DNA of 64,000 nt from Chrysopilus asiliformis (Eukaryota > Arthropoda > Insecta > Diptera > Rhagionidae): positions 72,001,274 to 72,065,273 of the forward strand of contig OZ035962.1 in the NCBI GenBank assembly GCA_964034945.1, read 5' to 3'. Within the stretch, counting starts at the first letter, position 1. The number at the start of each line of letters is the position of its first letter. The position numbers were made by a program, and so were the translations under genes. The notes beneath the pieces are model-generated. The model saw only the letters and a list, made by a program, of their open reading frames with translations, was not told the DNA's origin and made no database searches. This document shows, one piece after another, positions 1-10,771 of this stretch.

Positions 1-1
1 G

Positions 2-187
2 AAGGATCTCGAAGAGCAGGTTTTAAAAAAATACAGCATGATCAATTTATTACCAGATCCTACGATTTATACCAACCCAAAAAAAGTAAAATTCGTGAAG
101 AAGGAAGGGGTGGGGGATCTGGAACTCAAAACTTTAGACCAAAAAAAAAAATGGGTGAAGGTGCTGGTACAGGCCAGGGTTTTGTGA
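2..187 (+). other. Open frame entering from the left edge, unrecognised
   Basis: A frame open from the first bases runs 61 codons to a TGA at 185-187. It is rich in Lys and charged residues (KFVKKEGVG, LDQKKKWVKV). I do not recognise the family. It could be the last exon of a gene to the left or the coding tail of a mobile element. The sequence after it looks like a repeat tail, which favours the second reading. Confidence 0.25.
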
Positions 188-440
188 GGATTGACTCCTA
201 GGTCCCTTCATAAAAGTTTTAAGGTAGTTGCCATATTGTTTTTAAATTTTTTAATTGTTCAACATATTGTGGATAGATATCAGGAGAGGGCGTATCACGG
301 AAGGGGAAATTTGAAAACCTGCATAGCCTATAACCATTCCAATGATACTCTGAACCTAACTTTAAAGTTTCATTAAAATCGGTTCAGGATAGTTTTATAG
401 TTTTATCCGATCAAAAAAAAACCGACTTTCCTTTATAATA
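188..440 (+). repeat. Repeat-like tail with AAAACCGACTTTCC end
   Basis: The stretch contains phrases such as GCATAGCCTATAACC and AAGTTTCATTAAAATCGGTTC and ends near AAAACCGACTTTCC. These resemble dispersed insect repeat tails. A 61-codon ORF in it (191-376) has no recognisable domain. The family cannot be named from this one copy. Confidence 0.3.
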
Positions 441-473
441 AATATTAATATGAATATATAAATAGGGGTATTC

Positions 474-1845
474 ACAGAAGCTATTAAAGTAGCTGTTATC
501 GTCGTAGATAGTATTATTTGTTAACGTTTTTTAAATAACAACTAAATACATGGCAATATTTTTTATGTATTAACCGCTTGGTGTAAAATATTAAATTTGG
601 GTAAATATTTGAAATAAGCAAACATATACCTACTGAGCTAAGCAATTCGAGCATATTTAACAGTTTTAGTTAATTGTTTGGTAATACAAAAAGTGTTGAA
701 AAAGTGTGTTCAAGTGATTAGAATCAGTGTTGTTTAGTGTTTTCAGTGATTTTGTGATTCGAAAAAATAGTTTAGTGCAGCGATTATCAACCTGTGGGGC
801 ACGCCCCCCTAGGAGGCGCGAGTACATTTAAGGAGGGGCGCGAGCATATCCAAGACAAAATATTTAAAAAAGTTTATTAATTGACTGAAAGGAAAGTACA
901 TACCGACATAATACATTTCGACATAATATTTAATAATTAACTTATTAACTTACGCTTGGAGCACAATGAACGCGAAACCAACGCAACTACAACGCTCTGA
1001 ACTGTCACGCAGTGCAAAATTCTAGCGGCAGAGCACAATGGCAGCTCGTGAAGTAGTACAAGTCACATAATATAAAGTGGTATAAACTTGGAAAAATTAC
1101 AAAAATGGATAATTTTTGAAGCGATAATTTGCTTTGTTGGTCTTTATCTTTGTTATTTGCACTAAGGCTATCAATTTTTCCTCGAACGACATTTTTCCAA
1201 TCTCACTTTATGAACTGTCAACGCAGAATTCTGCGGCAAAGTTAGAAGTTTGCAAACTTTTGCGTTGCGGTTACGTTGTAGCTGCGTTCTCTACGTTCAC
1301 TGTGCTCACTTCAAACAATTTGTGGGAACCAAACTTTTAAGTGACAGTTTCTGCGCCAGTTTCGCGTCGGTTTCGCGTTCATTGTGATTTCAGGGTTAAA
1401 ACAACTTCTCGTGAAACCGCAAAAATGACGCAAGAGCAATAAAAAGGCACCGGATTCTTGTTTTGGCAACGCTGAGGATCGGTGTTGCCAAATGTCAGAA
1501 AATTACTGTTTTCTTGGTAATTTGTGTTTAAAATTAGGGTAGTAGCGTAGGTTTAGCGCCAAAATACTCAAATTACGTTATTATTGTATACATTTTATTG
1601 TATGCAGGGGGGGGGGGGCGCGATGACAATTTTGATTGAAAATTGGGCCGCGAATACTGAAAGGTTGAGAAACGCTGGTTTAGTGTTTTTCAAAAATCGA
1701 AAAAGTGGAAAAATGTGAGTGAAAATATGGGTATCTTTTTGATTTTACTAAAGCAGCAAAAATTGCGTTGACGATTTAGAGCAAAACAAATAATAATATT
1801 TTACGACGATAACAGCTATTATAATAGCAAATAGGAATACCCCTA
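474..1845. mobile_element. Inverted-repeat element (AGGGGTATTC termini), interrupted by a hAT element
   Basis: The left end AGGGGTATTC..GCTATTAAAGTAGCTGTTATCGTCGTA (from 474) is matched in inverted orientation at about 1780-1845, where the + strand reads TACGACGATAACAGCTATT..GAATACCCCT. A third, partial copy of the same left end lies at 56755-56905. The centre of the element is occupied by the hAT element at 778-1677. No coding capacity was recognised, so this is a non-autonomous DNA transposon of unassigned superfamily. Confidence 0.6.
778..1677 (+). mobile_element. Non-autonomous hAT element, copy 1
   Basis: Termini are CAGCGATTATCAACCTGTGG and, in inverse, AGGTTGAGAAACGCTG. They are flanked by an exact 8-bp duplication GTTTAGTG at 770-777 and 1678-1685, which is the hAT signature. 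A G11 tract lies near 1608. ORFs inside (for example 1134-1340) have no transposase similarity and read in several frames in both copies, so I treat them as non-coding. A second, inverted copy is at 10772-12094. This copy is inserted in the element at 474-1845. Confidence 0.85.
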
Positions 1846-2009
1846 ATATTTTTTTTTATAAAACATAATGTACTTGGTAAATATTTATCAGTAAATAAAG
1901 AATTATATTTTGTTGTTTTTATTACCTCTATAGATATTTATATTTATTAAATTTCAAATAAATTTAAATAAACTAAAGTTTTATAACAAAGTCAGTACAT
2001 ATTTATTTT

Positions 2010-2450
2010 TATACTCTTAATGATATATCAGAAGTATATTAAATTTAGTGGTACCGTCTGTAACGCATCGAACCAATCATCGAACACAAAAATGAACTAC
2101 ATCAGGGTGTTTGGAATGACAAAAGATTTTGATTTTCGTATGTCCGTCCGTCTGTCTATCCGTCTGTATGTCTGTCTGTCTGTATATTTGTGAACACCTT
2201 AACTTTAAAAAGGATTGAGCTAGAAACTTGAAATTTTGTACAGTTACGTTTCTCGTAAATGGCAAGGCTAAGTTCTTGCACGACCGAAATTGGGTCATTC
2301 CTTTCTCCCTCCGCCATATAAATGAAACAGTTTTTTGCAATTTTCTCGAAAACGGTGGGCCATATAAAAAAATTTATTAAAAGGATTTTACGTAACTCAT
2401 CTATACATCAAACTAATATTTAATTTATTTTTTATTTTTTTTTTTTTTTT
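2010..2450 (+). mobile_element. DINE-1/INE-1-like Helitron-type element, family A
   Basis: The start TATACTCTTAATGATATATC is followed by a CCGTCTGTAACGCATCGAAC block, an imperfect GTCY microsatellite (2140-2185), then GAGCTAGAAACTTGAAATTT and a CTCGAAAACGGTGGG block. This order matches dipteran DINE-1/mini-me elements (established knowledge). Other family A copies are near 3871, 17242, 29455, 36200 and 53180. The 3' limit is not sharp. The ORF on the other strand here is a by-product. Confidence 0.7.
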
Positions 2451-3868
2451 GGAAAGTTCTAATCCTCTTAAAAATCACCCCTTATATCAGGATGAATAAT
2501 ACCAAACATTTTTTTTAAGTCAGTGATTTTGGAAATTGGAAACCATACAAAAACAAATCACACAATACTTAATCATCATTTAAGATAAAATATAAGTGAA
2601 TATAAATTGACTTTTCTGTGATTAGCCCAATATTTTCGTTCGATTTACTTTGAATCCACTGAAGTGATTCAATTAACAAAAATGTCATTAAAGACCAAAA
2701 ACTACCTAGCATATGTTTCTAGGGAGCAACCAACCATCCAACCACTCGACCGAACTTGCACCCACAACAGAATAGAAACTAAACCAGAGCTCAAGTCGAT
2801 GTGCACGCGTATTGAGTGGCGGGGAGTGAGGGTGATTGGGCGTTTTCATCCCTTAGAATTTGCTTGTTATGTTACGGTTTAGAGGCCGTTGTTTGGCTGT
2901 AACAAGGGCTGCAGACATTAATCTTAAGCTAAAGCAATCGCTCCGCGCTCCGACTCCACCTCTGACACTTTACTTATTCGGTTTAGCTGCGGGGGACAGA
3001 AAAGCATATACCAAATACAAATTAATTAATTTTTCAGAGTCAGAATTGTGTATAGTATGGTGAATGGTAAACACAAATACACCGACAATTAATTGTTGAA
3101 CAAGTTCAGTGCTTATCCTGACGACGCTTTATAGTTATGTACCTTGTCGGTAGGTCGATAGGTAGGTGGATACGTACAGAATGAGACAAGTACACAATTG
3201 CGGTTTCTAACTTACGACCGCAATGTTGAGAAACCAGAACCACTTCTTAGTCCTTATCCTTATCATTTGTGCCCTCGGGTTGACTGTGTACAAAATATCC
3301 CGCAATATGGAGAATATCCTTTGCGAAAAACATTCCTATATGGATATATGCACATGTTTATATGATACTTTATTATAAACTACACAAATTATATACGGGT
3401 AGGTATATCGCCATAAAATATCCACATTCGAAACAAACATTTGCATTCTTTAGGAACGAAGGGCACCCGGACAGGTATTTGTTTCAGTTGACTTCCTTTA
3501 GTGTTGTTTAAGAGGTTTAAAGCCAAATACACATTACATGGCAATCGTACGAGGTGATTAAGCTCTAACTCAAATGATAGCACTCATGAATATGGGATAT
3601 ATCCACATATCCTCATATGGTTGGGCCCTTACACTCGATTTTTACTAACAACGAAGTGTTTCTCAACATCCAGATGCAAAAGGTTTAAATGAATTAAGGG
3701 TGAAAGAGGGTTTTCCTCAGATGAAAATTTACGATACTATACAACTATTCCCTTTATGGGTTTCTGCATGGGAACGTAACTGGGTTGACAATCACTATAC
3801 GTAAAATGCTTTAATTTTAACATCTCCTTTAGTGCTACCTTCACTTTGTTTACGATTATATTCATTTT
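2451..3868. other. No gene seen
   Basis: Short ORFs at 2664-2882, 2860-3063 and 3389-3583 carry no domain I can name and no splice-linked partners. The interval around 2800-3000 is less AT-rich than its surroundings and could be an unrecognised repeat or a non-coding exon. Confidence 0.3.
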
Positions 3869-3870
3869 AA

Positions 3871-4195
3871 TACTCTATATGATATATCAGTTATATTTAA
3901 TATTATATTTAGTGTACCGTTTGTAACGCATCGAACCAACAACCGGACACAAAAATAAACTACACCGTCCGTCTGTCTGCCCGTGAATATGTTTAGAATA
4001 GGATTTTACACAACTCATCCATACATCAAAATCCAGTCGGACCACTGCTTCCTCCTTTTTTTCGAAACTGTGCTTCGTATCAAAAAATTTATTAAGATGA
4101 AATGTATATAGAATATGTTCCTACATGACTTATATATACATACATCAACATCCAGTTGCGTATTTCATGATTTTCTGGCAATTGTAGTTATCATT
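3871..4195 (+). mobile_element. DINE-like family A copy, internally deleted
   Basis: It starts TACTCTATATGATATATCAG and carries the CCGTTTGTAACGCATCGAAC block and a short GTCTGTCTGCCCGTG remnant. It then jumps to the downstream AGGATTTTACACAACTCATC block, so the segment with the CTTGAAATTT box is missing. There is no coding potential. Confidence 0.65.
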
Positions 4196-5000
4196 ATGCT
4201 TTAAATTAAGGATGTGATTTGTTAAAAACTGAGAGTTTCAGAACACACGCATCAAAATTTCATTGAATAAAATTTAAAAAAACTGAAAAAAAAAATTTTT
4301 TTGTTGAAAAGAAAATAATATCAATGCCCATTAAAATTCGTTTTAATTTTAGATTCAATATTGTCGAACAATTTTAGTTGCAACTAAAAACACGGCATGC
4401 AATCGGAGGAAAAGTCCATTATGAAATAATCCGTCACAAAAAGTTTCCATTAATTCATCGCCATTAGATTTTTCTTGTTCGCATTCAACTTATGTTTTTA
4501 TTTGTTCATCTCTGTTCGGTCGGTAACGCATGTAAGCATTAGAGAGAGAAATAAAACTCCGCTCGAAGATTTGTGCGATGCAATGTGTTAAATCACGCTA
4601 GCATAAGGTTTTTTTTTTGAAATGGTATCGTCAGAATCACATTTAATTGTTTCTGAATGCAAATTATTACAAATACAGTAATCCCTCCAACTGGGCGGTA
4701 GATAGGTTCTACAAAAACTGGTGTTAGGTCCTAAACATTAAAAAAATTCCTGAAAAAAATAGAAAAAAGTTTTTATTTAACTACTAATCTTATTGAAAAG
4801 ACCTTGTTATTATTAAATCACAAAAATCATAAATTTAATTTATGCTTACCATATAACACACGTTTTTATTGATGTAAGGACTTCTTAATAATTGAAAAGT
4901 GTCTGAAAAGTCGACGGAATTGCAAATGGAAAGCAATACGTCAGAAAATACGTCAGAAAACAACAAATTGTCTACAACTATTCAAAAAGGGCACTAAATA

Positions 5001-5579
5001 AAGGGTGGTTAAATTTTAAGGGCCGATGTTGAATGTGAACCACACCTAAACGTCAAGTTTTTTTCTGCATTTCATTTGACATTTCTTAATTTCAGACTAA
5101 CTCAATTTGAACCATGGAAAGATACACAATCGAGCAACGCGTCGTCAATGGTCAGAATGGTGGCAAGAAATGGCAACAGTGGATGATCAATTTTCGAAGA
5201 AAATCATCTTCAGTGATGAGGCACATTTTCACCTCAGTGGATTCGTCAATAAGCAGAACAGCCGCATTTGGGCGAATGATAATCCAAGAGTGATTGTCGA
5301 AAAACCAATGCACCCACAAAGAGTGACTGTTTGGTGCGGTTTATGGGCTGGCGGCATCATCGGGCCGTATTTCACGAAGTGCACGATATGCATTTTGATT
5401 TGAACGCCCATTTTCATAATAAACCTGAATAACTTTAACGCGTTGCTCGATTGTGTATCTTTCCATGGTTCAAATTGAGTTAGTCTGAAATTGAGAAATG
5501 TCAAATGAAATGCAGAAAAAAACTTGACGTTTAGGTGTGGTTCACATTCAACATCGGCCCTTAAAATTTAACCACCCTT
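5001..5579 (+). mobile_element. Rearranged Tc1/mariner element with long inverted arms
   Basis: Ends AAGGGTGGTTAAATTTTAAG and their inverse are flanked by TA (4999-5000, 5580-5581). Both arms, about 140 bp each, carry the same 5' leader plus the first transposase codons (MERYTIEQRV), one forward and one inverted. A mid-transposase fragment lies between them. The element is therefore a fold-back derivative, not a simple deletion. It is inserted in the pogo-type element around it. Confidence 0.8.
5107..5403 (+). pseudogene. Tc1/mariner transposase fragment
   Basis: The frame includes KKIIFSDEAHFHLSGFVNKQN..RIW and a PQRVTVWCGLWAGGIIGPYF stretch. These are typical of the central DDE/D region of a Tc1/mariner transposase; the D of FSDEAHFH is the usual first catalytic residue. 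The N-terminal DNA-binding part and the C-terminal acidic residues are missing. The apparent Met at 5107 belongs to the arm junction and is not the natural start. The natural start (MERYTIEQRV) is duplicated in the two arms, at 5114 forward and at about 5466 on the minus strand. It cannot encode an active enzyme. Confidence 0.8.
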
Positions 5580-5965
5580 TATAAGCACGAAATTCTTGTC
5601 GGGGATTTGCCAAAATATATATTCAGAACATGTTTTTTTAAACGAAACTTATAAAAAACCGCCCAGCTGCGAACATTTTACCGCGCAGTTGCGAAACCGC
5701 GCAGTTGAAAATCGCTTACTGTACGGAGGGATTACTGTACTCTAATATTTTTTGGATTAGATTTCAATCATTTTTAATTGTGTATCAAATTTAAATACTT
5801 GAAAAAATGAAAGTAATACCGAAAGTATTTATTCAGTTATGTTTTAAAAAAAAGTGTGCCGCGTTGGACCTAGGTTAGATTAGGTTGGGGTGGCTGCCAA
5901 AAAAGGCACACTTAGGCCAGAAATTACTAATTCTGATACCACGCGAATCTTAACGACCCATTTCC

Positions 5966-6226
5966 CTATAACTTGAACCATTTGGAGCTTCTGATGAAGC
6001 GGAGTAGATCTGCGACGCTTGTGGCGTTTAGGTCTTCCAGATCGTTTAGGAAGAAACTACCCAAATGAGTTCTTCTGTGTTGAGCTAGTGCTGGGCAATG
6101 ACAGAGAAGATGAGTTGTCGACTCCTTTTCGTCCACATCCCCACAGCTTCTACAAAAGTCGTTTGAGGGAGCTCCGAGCCTATCGGCATGTCTACCGATT
6201 AGGCAATGCCCTGTTATTATTCCCAC
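5966..6226 (-). pseudogene. LINE C-terminal zinc-finger-like end
   Basis: The translated frame reads TGHCLIGRHADRLG, then CRSCGDVDEKESTTHLLCHC and a final LLRFIRSSKWF. The C-x2-C...H-x4-C pattern with these phrases is the common C-terminal end of RNase H-bearing LINE ORF2 proteins. It belongs with the RNase H at 6762-7139, from which it is split by the hAT element at 6332-6704. It ends about 90 bp before the LINE 3' end. Confidence 0.8.
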
Positions 6227-6331
6227 TACCGTGCTGATCGCGTTTCGTTTTAGTGAGAGGCTTTGGTCAGATTAGTTTGGTGACGGTACACGTTCTTTCC
6301 CGTGTCCAGCTTAGGTTTGCATTGTTTAGAG

Positions 6332-6704
6332 CAGGGGTCTCCAAGATAACTGTCTCTGTACAACCACCACCACGTCGAAACCACCACAACCTGAACTCGA
6401 AGCTTTTGCTACTCGGCATTCAAAACCTCATTACAAATCTAATAAATATTAAGCAGACGAATGACATCCTCTTGCATCGAAAGTCTGAAACAAACTAACT
6501 ACAAATCAAACTGCATATCGATTCTAGCTTACTGGTGATGGAAAGAGATGTTCGATCACGTTCGGTGGCCTTTCTTTCAGGTTCGTTTTTCTGAATGCTA
6601 ATGTAAGATAGTATTGACAAAGACATTAATGTGGACAAAGTAAAATGTGTCTGGCTCAATAATATGTACCAGGAGCCGCAAGAGCCAAGGCCTGGAGATG
6701 CCTG
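6332..6704. mobile_element. Non-autonomous hAT element inside the LINE
   Basis: Ends CAGGGGTCTCCAAGAT and CCTGGAGATGCCTG form an imperfect terminal inverted repeat. An exact 8-bp duplication GTTTAGAG lies at 6324-6331 and 6705-6712. It is 373 bp long with no coding capacity. Removing it brings the RNase H and C-terminal parts of the LINE together. Confidence 0.8.
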
Positions 6705-6761
6705 GTTTAGAGCTTCAGAACTTAACAGTAGTTTGCCATAGGTATACCTATGCTCTCCTTT

Positions 6762-7139
6762 TCAGGTGAAGCTGGCGCAAAGTTCATCCGCTTTCTCATT
6801 CCCATCTATATCACCATGTCCGGGCATCCAAATGATGTTGATGTTAAAGTATTCAGACATCTCATTCAGAGATGCTTTACACTCCCGTGCCACCTTTGAT
6901 GTGAGTGCGATAGATTCTAGGGATTTTATTGCCGCTTGGCTGTCGGTAAAAATGCTAATATCTCTATAAGATACAACATTGTTTTTGAGCCACTTGGTGA
7001 CGTCTTTAATTGCCATCATTTCGGCCTGAAATACACTACAGTGATCCGGTAGGCGGAGGCATTGACTGATCTTTAAATTACCAGAGTAGATCCCCCTGCC
7101 CACTCTCCCATCCAATTTGGATCCATCTGTGTCATCCAT
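6762..7139 (-). pseudogene. LINE RNase H domain
   Basis: The 125 codons contain the RNase H signatures: D-G-S-K at the start, CSVFQAEMMAIKD (second acidic residue), IFTDSQAAIKSL (third), and MPGHGDIDGNEKADEL (the His and final Asp region). This domain removes RNA from the RNA-DNA hybrid in some LINE clades. It is the 5'-most coding part left in this truncated copy. The frame ends at a stop just before the hAT insertion and is not joined to a reverse transcriptase. Confidence 0.85.
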
Positions 7140-7153
7140 CTGCGTTGGACCTA

Positions 7154-7200
7154 TATGTAATACAATTTTGATGGAATTTACTCCAAGATTTTTTACCGTG
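7154..7200. repeat. Right end of a CAC..GTG element
   Basis: TATGTAATACAATTTTGATG..CCAAGATTTTTTACCGTG parallels the ends of the element at 36506-36850, including the GGACCTATATGTAAT block. The LINE at 5873-7141 interrupts it. The opposite end could not be placed with confidence. Confidence 0.45.
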
Positions 7201-8986
7201 TATCAAAATGTACCTTATTTTTCTACACCTCTTTAATCCATTAATAACTTTTTATATGTATATTTTCGTTTAGCTCGAGTACCACCTTAAAAGGCATCAC
7301 AAATTAGCTTTTTGTAGCAAAAAGTTATTCTTTGAGAACAGGACATGTATTGTGTAGTTTCTTTCCTTTACCCTTTTAAGTTTTTTTTTTTGTGAACGCA
7401 ACACCGATGGCAACAATAGAAGTACTTGTACAAAAAACAACAAAAAAAAAAGTTTAAAATTTGTTTAAAGTTTAGGATTTTTTGTTTGGGGTATACCAAA
7501 GATCCTCATTCAAATACTCTTTAGCTTTTCTTTTTTCCTCACTTTGATTTCCTTTTTTCCCCAATGTACGTATTGCCCGTAATTCTTTTTTCCCTATATT
7601 TACAGCAAGTTTGCCGTTTCACTTGTTCCCTTTGCTCCTTTTTAGCCCAAAGTTAAACGTCGTCCTTGTATAGCATAGCAGGATATACTCTTAGCCACTT
7701 TTTACCCTTTTATGTGTGTGTCTCGTCGATAGCACTTTTCTACCAGTGAAAGAATACACTTCCCATTCAATATCGGTTTGTTTGTGATTCTTTTGCCGGA
7801 TTTTCCAGAGAGTAAAGGCCAAAAGCAATGATGATAAAAAAAAAAACACTGAGTAACAATGGGGAGAAAAAATTTCAATACACCAGAATCGGGTAGAGAT
7901 GAAGAGGGATATAAGCATTTGAAAATCTTCTCCAACTCATTCCGTCACTCGTCCTTGCCACGTCGCACTTGCTCTATTTCCTAGTTTATGGGAATGAAAG
8001 GATGAGGATTTCAACATAGAGTCTCAAGTTATTTACGTTGAAATAAACAAACATTCGTTTGCTTCGATCTCATGTCTGATGGTTTCTAGATCGAGAATTT
8101 TGATGCTTACTTGAATCGCAAGTGAGTCCTTTCGATTTGCGTTGCCTACGCCTTCCTTTTTCTCCCATTCTGATCATCACTTTCAATGCTCATCCTATCG
8201 TCTGAACTGGTTCTGATTCCCAGTCCTTACTCTCGCCTTGATCTATAAACGTCTCGATTGAAAGCTATTGCGGACTTGGTCGATTATATGGCTGTTGGGG
8301 GTTCTTCAGTACTTCGGAAATCAACAAATTGATTTTCAACAAGTGTTTAACAGGTGTCATAAAAGAGAAAAGAGTTCTGAAAGAAATCGAAAAATGGGGA
8401 AAACCCCTGCAATAAAAAATGGCTAAAAGGGATTTCATACAATTATAATTGAAATGTACTTACGGCTGTGAAGTGAATTGCCTTACTGTAGACTATACCT
8501 TCAGGAAAAGCACAAAAAAACAAAAATCAAAAAGAAATCTAAAATACAATTCGAAAAAAAATGTGAACGAACAGAATAAAAGGCACGAAAAGAAATGCCA
8601 AAAGGGAAATCCTTTTTGATCCTTCAAAAAAGCTTAATAGGTCACTTAGCTTGGGAAGTAAACATTTTATTGGCTTTCTATTACTCATGACTTAAATAAT
8701 TGATATTTTTGTATATCCTCGTTGTAAAAGGGTTACAATAAGATCTAGAATCTAATAGAATACATTCGGATTATTAATTTGGATTACTGGATTTACACAT
8801 GTAATATACAATTGCTATTAAAGTCAATTGAAGACTGAGTGTAAGCATAAGAGAATTCCATTAATAATTTGAGCCAATCGGTAATTGTTCACATAACAAC
8901 ATAATCCTGCAATTAACAAGTATTTTAAATTTGTGATTTACTCCGTTTTCGCCAATTTTGACATATTTAATTATGAAGAAGTTATT
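7201..8986. other. No gene seen
   Basis: Short ORFs (7691-7935 on the minus strand) are low-complexity and overlap in two frames. The region is AT-rich with many A and T runs. There are no transposon ends or splice-supported exons that I can support. Confidence 0.3.
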
Positions 8987-9002
8987 ATACTCCATATGAT
9001 AT

Positions 9003-9397
9003 TTGGGTAAAGCTTTAGGCGAACTACCTTTTCAGCCAAATATTTGTATAAAACATGTTGATGATTTGTTTATTTGTTCATTTGCCAAGGAATCAAATAT
9101 TAGAGAAACTTTTCATCAGTATAAATATAAATGATAGTACGGTATAAAAAAAAATGTTTCGGGATTGTAGGTTATATTCCAGATTTCTCGGAAAATTTTA
9201 ATTTACTGTTTAAACATAATGATAGTAACTTAAAAACAGCCTTTAAACCGCTAAAAATTCCGAGACTCTTGGAATCAAACATAGTATACGAGATTTCATA
9301 CACTGGTGGAATAACAATACTTGAAACGCAAAATATGTTGGCACTGCCAGCATCAAAAAAGTATAATCGGTGGACACAAATGGGATGTAAAATCTAA
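9003..9397 (+). pseudogene. Penelope-like reverse transcriptase/endonuclease fragment (tentative)
   Basis: A frame with KHVDDLFICSFAKES (9050-9100) resembles the (Y/F)VDD block of a reverse transcriptase. About 60 codons later, in another frame (9131-9397), PRLLESNIVYEISYTGG resembles the linker and NIVY.I start of a GIY-YIG endonuclease. That order is typical of Penelope-like elements. A stop after the first block and the missing Cys residues of the endonuclease show it is decayed. A DINE-like start (TATACTCCATATGATAT) lies just upstream at 8988. The call depends on short matches only. Confidence 0.4.
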
Positions 9398-9602
9398 GTT
9401 GGCAAACAAATCCATGCTGACGGAGAACTGTATTAATTTCAATCATGTTCCTAAACTTTATGCAAGGAAACAAAAATTTATGCAAGGAAACAAAAATTGA
9501 TTAGGGGGTGACGTTAGGCCCCGTTTACACTTGCGATTTTTTCTTGGATTTTACCGTGAATTTTATTCACAATTTGTTTTGCGAATTTTATTTATTATTC
9601 CG

Positions 9603-9874
9603 CACTCAGATAAATGTTCAGGTCAACTTTTTGTCAGGTTAACTCTGACTTTACAGAGGTTTCTGTAAGCCAGCTAGCGGTCAGAGTTAACCTATCTAAG
9701 GTCAACTCGTGCAGCTCCCAATGCCCTACTTCACCTGCTGGTGGCTTAATTTCCGAATTTCTCCGACCACAGGTCAACTCAGTTTTACTTGCCCACATGC
9801 AGGCGAACGCGCGCCTGCCCGAGGCCAATTACGCCGTATGTAGGTCGTCGAGTTAGCCTCCATTTTTCTGAGTG
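9603..9874. mobile_element. CACTCAG-ended CACTA-like MITE
   Basis: CACTCAGATAAATG at the left and its near inverse CATTTTTCTGAGTG at the right are flanked by CG on both sides (9601-9602, 9875-9876). CAC..GTG ends with a 2-bp duplication suggest the CACTA/EnSpm group of animals. Open frames on both strands here (9614-9856, 9634-9828) have no known domain. The inside is less AT-rich than the surroundings. Confidence 0.65.
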
Positions 9875-9914
9875 CGTGTTTAACCATTGAACCATTTCTG
9901 ATTCATGGTTTTTA

Positions 9915-10128
9915 CGTTCCTTTCCCTTATAATTCTTATAAGGTCTGTGGCAATCGGAGCATAAGTACAAAAATTGAGTCTTACTACACCAAATTCTGTA
10001 AGCCTGCGTTGAAACTGGTAAATCGGGCTCTGATGACGGTGAGCCAGCTTACGTGCCAGATACAATGGGGTTTCAGGGCATACATGACCTGTTGGGGGGA
10101 ATTTGGATGTGCAAACATCCACAAAATT
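9915..10128 (-). repeat. Fragment related to the CACTA-like repeat at 20916 and 63532
   Basis: It shares CCTTATAATTC..ATAAGGT.TGTGGCA.TCGGAG, then GGAATTTGGATGTG.AAACATCC, with the right-edge copy. The middle differs. It is a diverged member of the same family. Confidence 0.5.
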
Positions 10129-10132
10129 AATA

Positions 10133-10737
10133 CAGTAGAGATTCGGTAAATCGAATTAATAGAAACCAGACCTAATTCGAATCATGGTGATTTTCTAATT
10201 TCTGCATTCTATTTTATATGGTGCACATTTTGTTTATTAAAACAATTTTAATAGGCGCCTCCACACGTTCAATGTTACTTGACAATTTTACTTGAATGAC
10301 TCATGTTTCGTTTGGATGCTCTTCAATGTTACGTTTGCAGGCAATTTCCATCAATGTTACTTGAACAAAATTTTCATCAATACTTGGCAAAAAAATACAT
10401 TTTCAAGTTACAATTAAGTAACAATGTTCCTGCATTGCATTCAAAATGTATATATACCTATGTGACAACATTCAGTTCTTTTTAAAGAAACTTGAAATTT
10501 TCGCTTCAAAATTAATACCTGTACAGTTACGACAGTACATACCACCACTCAAATTCTCCTGGTAAATGCCTTAGTTACTGTATTCAAGCCATTTCCATGC
10601 TCGATCAGAAAAGTTCGAATTACAGAGACCAATATATCGCCCACAATTCGAATTACAAGATACCCAATTTTAAAAAATGGTTGTTCAAATTAGCGTGGTA
10701 TTCGAATTACAGAGTATTCGAATTACAGAGTCTCTAT
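10133..10737. mobile_element. pogo/Tigger-like MITE (CAGTAGAGATTCGG)
   Basis: The left end CAGTAGAGATTCGGTAAATC follows a TA (10131-10132). The right end ATTCGAATTACAGAGTCTCTA is its imperfect inverse. The inside repeats the word TCAATGTTACTTGA. The ORFs here have no domain. The right terminus has decayed, so the boundary is approximate. Confidence 0.55.
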
Positions 10738-10771
10738 AACATTTTTTTATTTTTTTTAAATACCTATAAGC

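Larger units (their letters stand above)
4676..5737. mobile_element. pogo/Tigger-type element interrupted by a Tc1/mariner element
   Basis: Terminal inverted repeats CAGTAATCCCTCC (4676) and GGAGGGATTACTG (ending 5737) are flanked by TA on both sides (4674-4675, 5738-5739). CAGT.. ends with a TA target fit the pogo/Tigger group. Sub-terminal blocks such as CTGGGCGG and CCGCCCAG are also inverted. Apart from the nested element at 5001-5579 it has no coding capacity. Confidence 0.75.
5873..7141 (-). mobile_element. 5'-truncated non-LTR retrotransposon (RNase H-bearing)
   Basis: A 12-bp duplication GCGTTGGACCTA at 5861-5872 and 7142-7153 brackets the segment. On the minus strand it reads an RNase H domain (7139-6762), then a zinc-finger-like C-terminal end (6226-5966), then a 3' region with the inverse of TAGGTTAGATTAGGTTGGGG. 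This order fits I/R1-type LINEs that carry RNase H. The reverse transcriptase is missing through 5' truncation. A hAT element (6332-6704) interrupts it. The sequence after the right duplication resembles the CAC..GTG element at 36506, so the LINE probably landed in a related copy. Confidence 0.8.

Noticed and set aside
1134..1340. ORFs shared by the two hAT copies (also 11016-11302)
   Set aside because: They appear in two frames and have no transposase features. They are conserved only because the elements are copies.
5229..5504. 91-codon minus-strand ORF
   Set aside because: It is the inverse arm of the rearranged Tc1/mariner element read through the antisense of the transposase fragment.
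9614..9856. 80-codon ORF on + with a 64-codon ORF on the other strand
   Set aside because: Both sit inside a CACTCAG-ended MITE and resemble nothing known.
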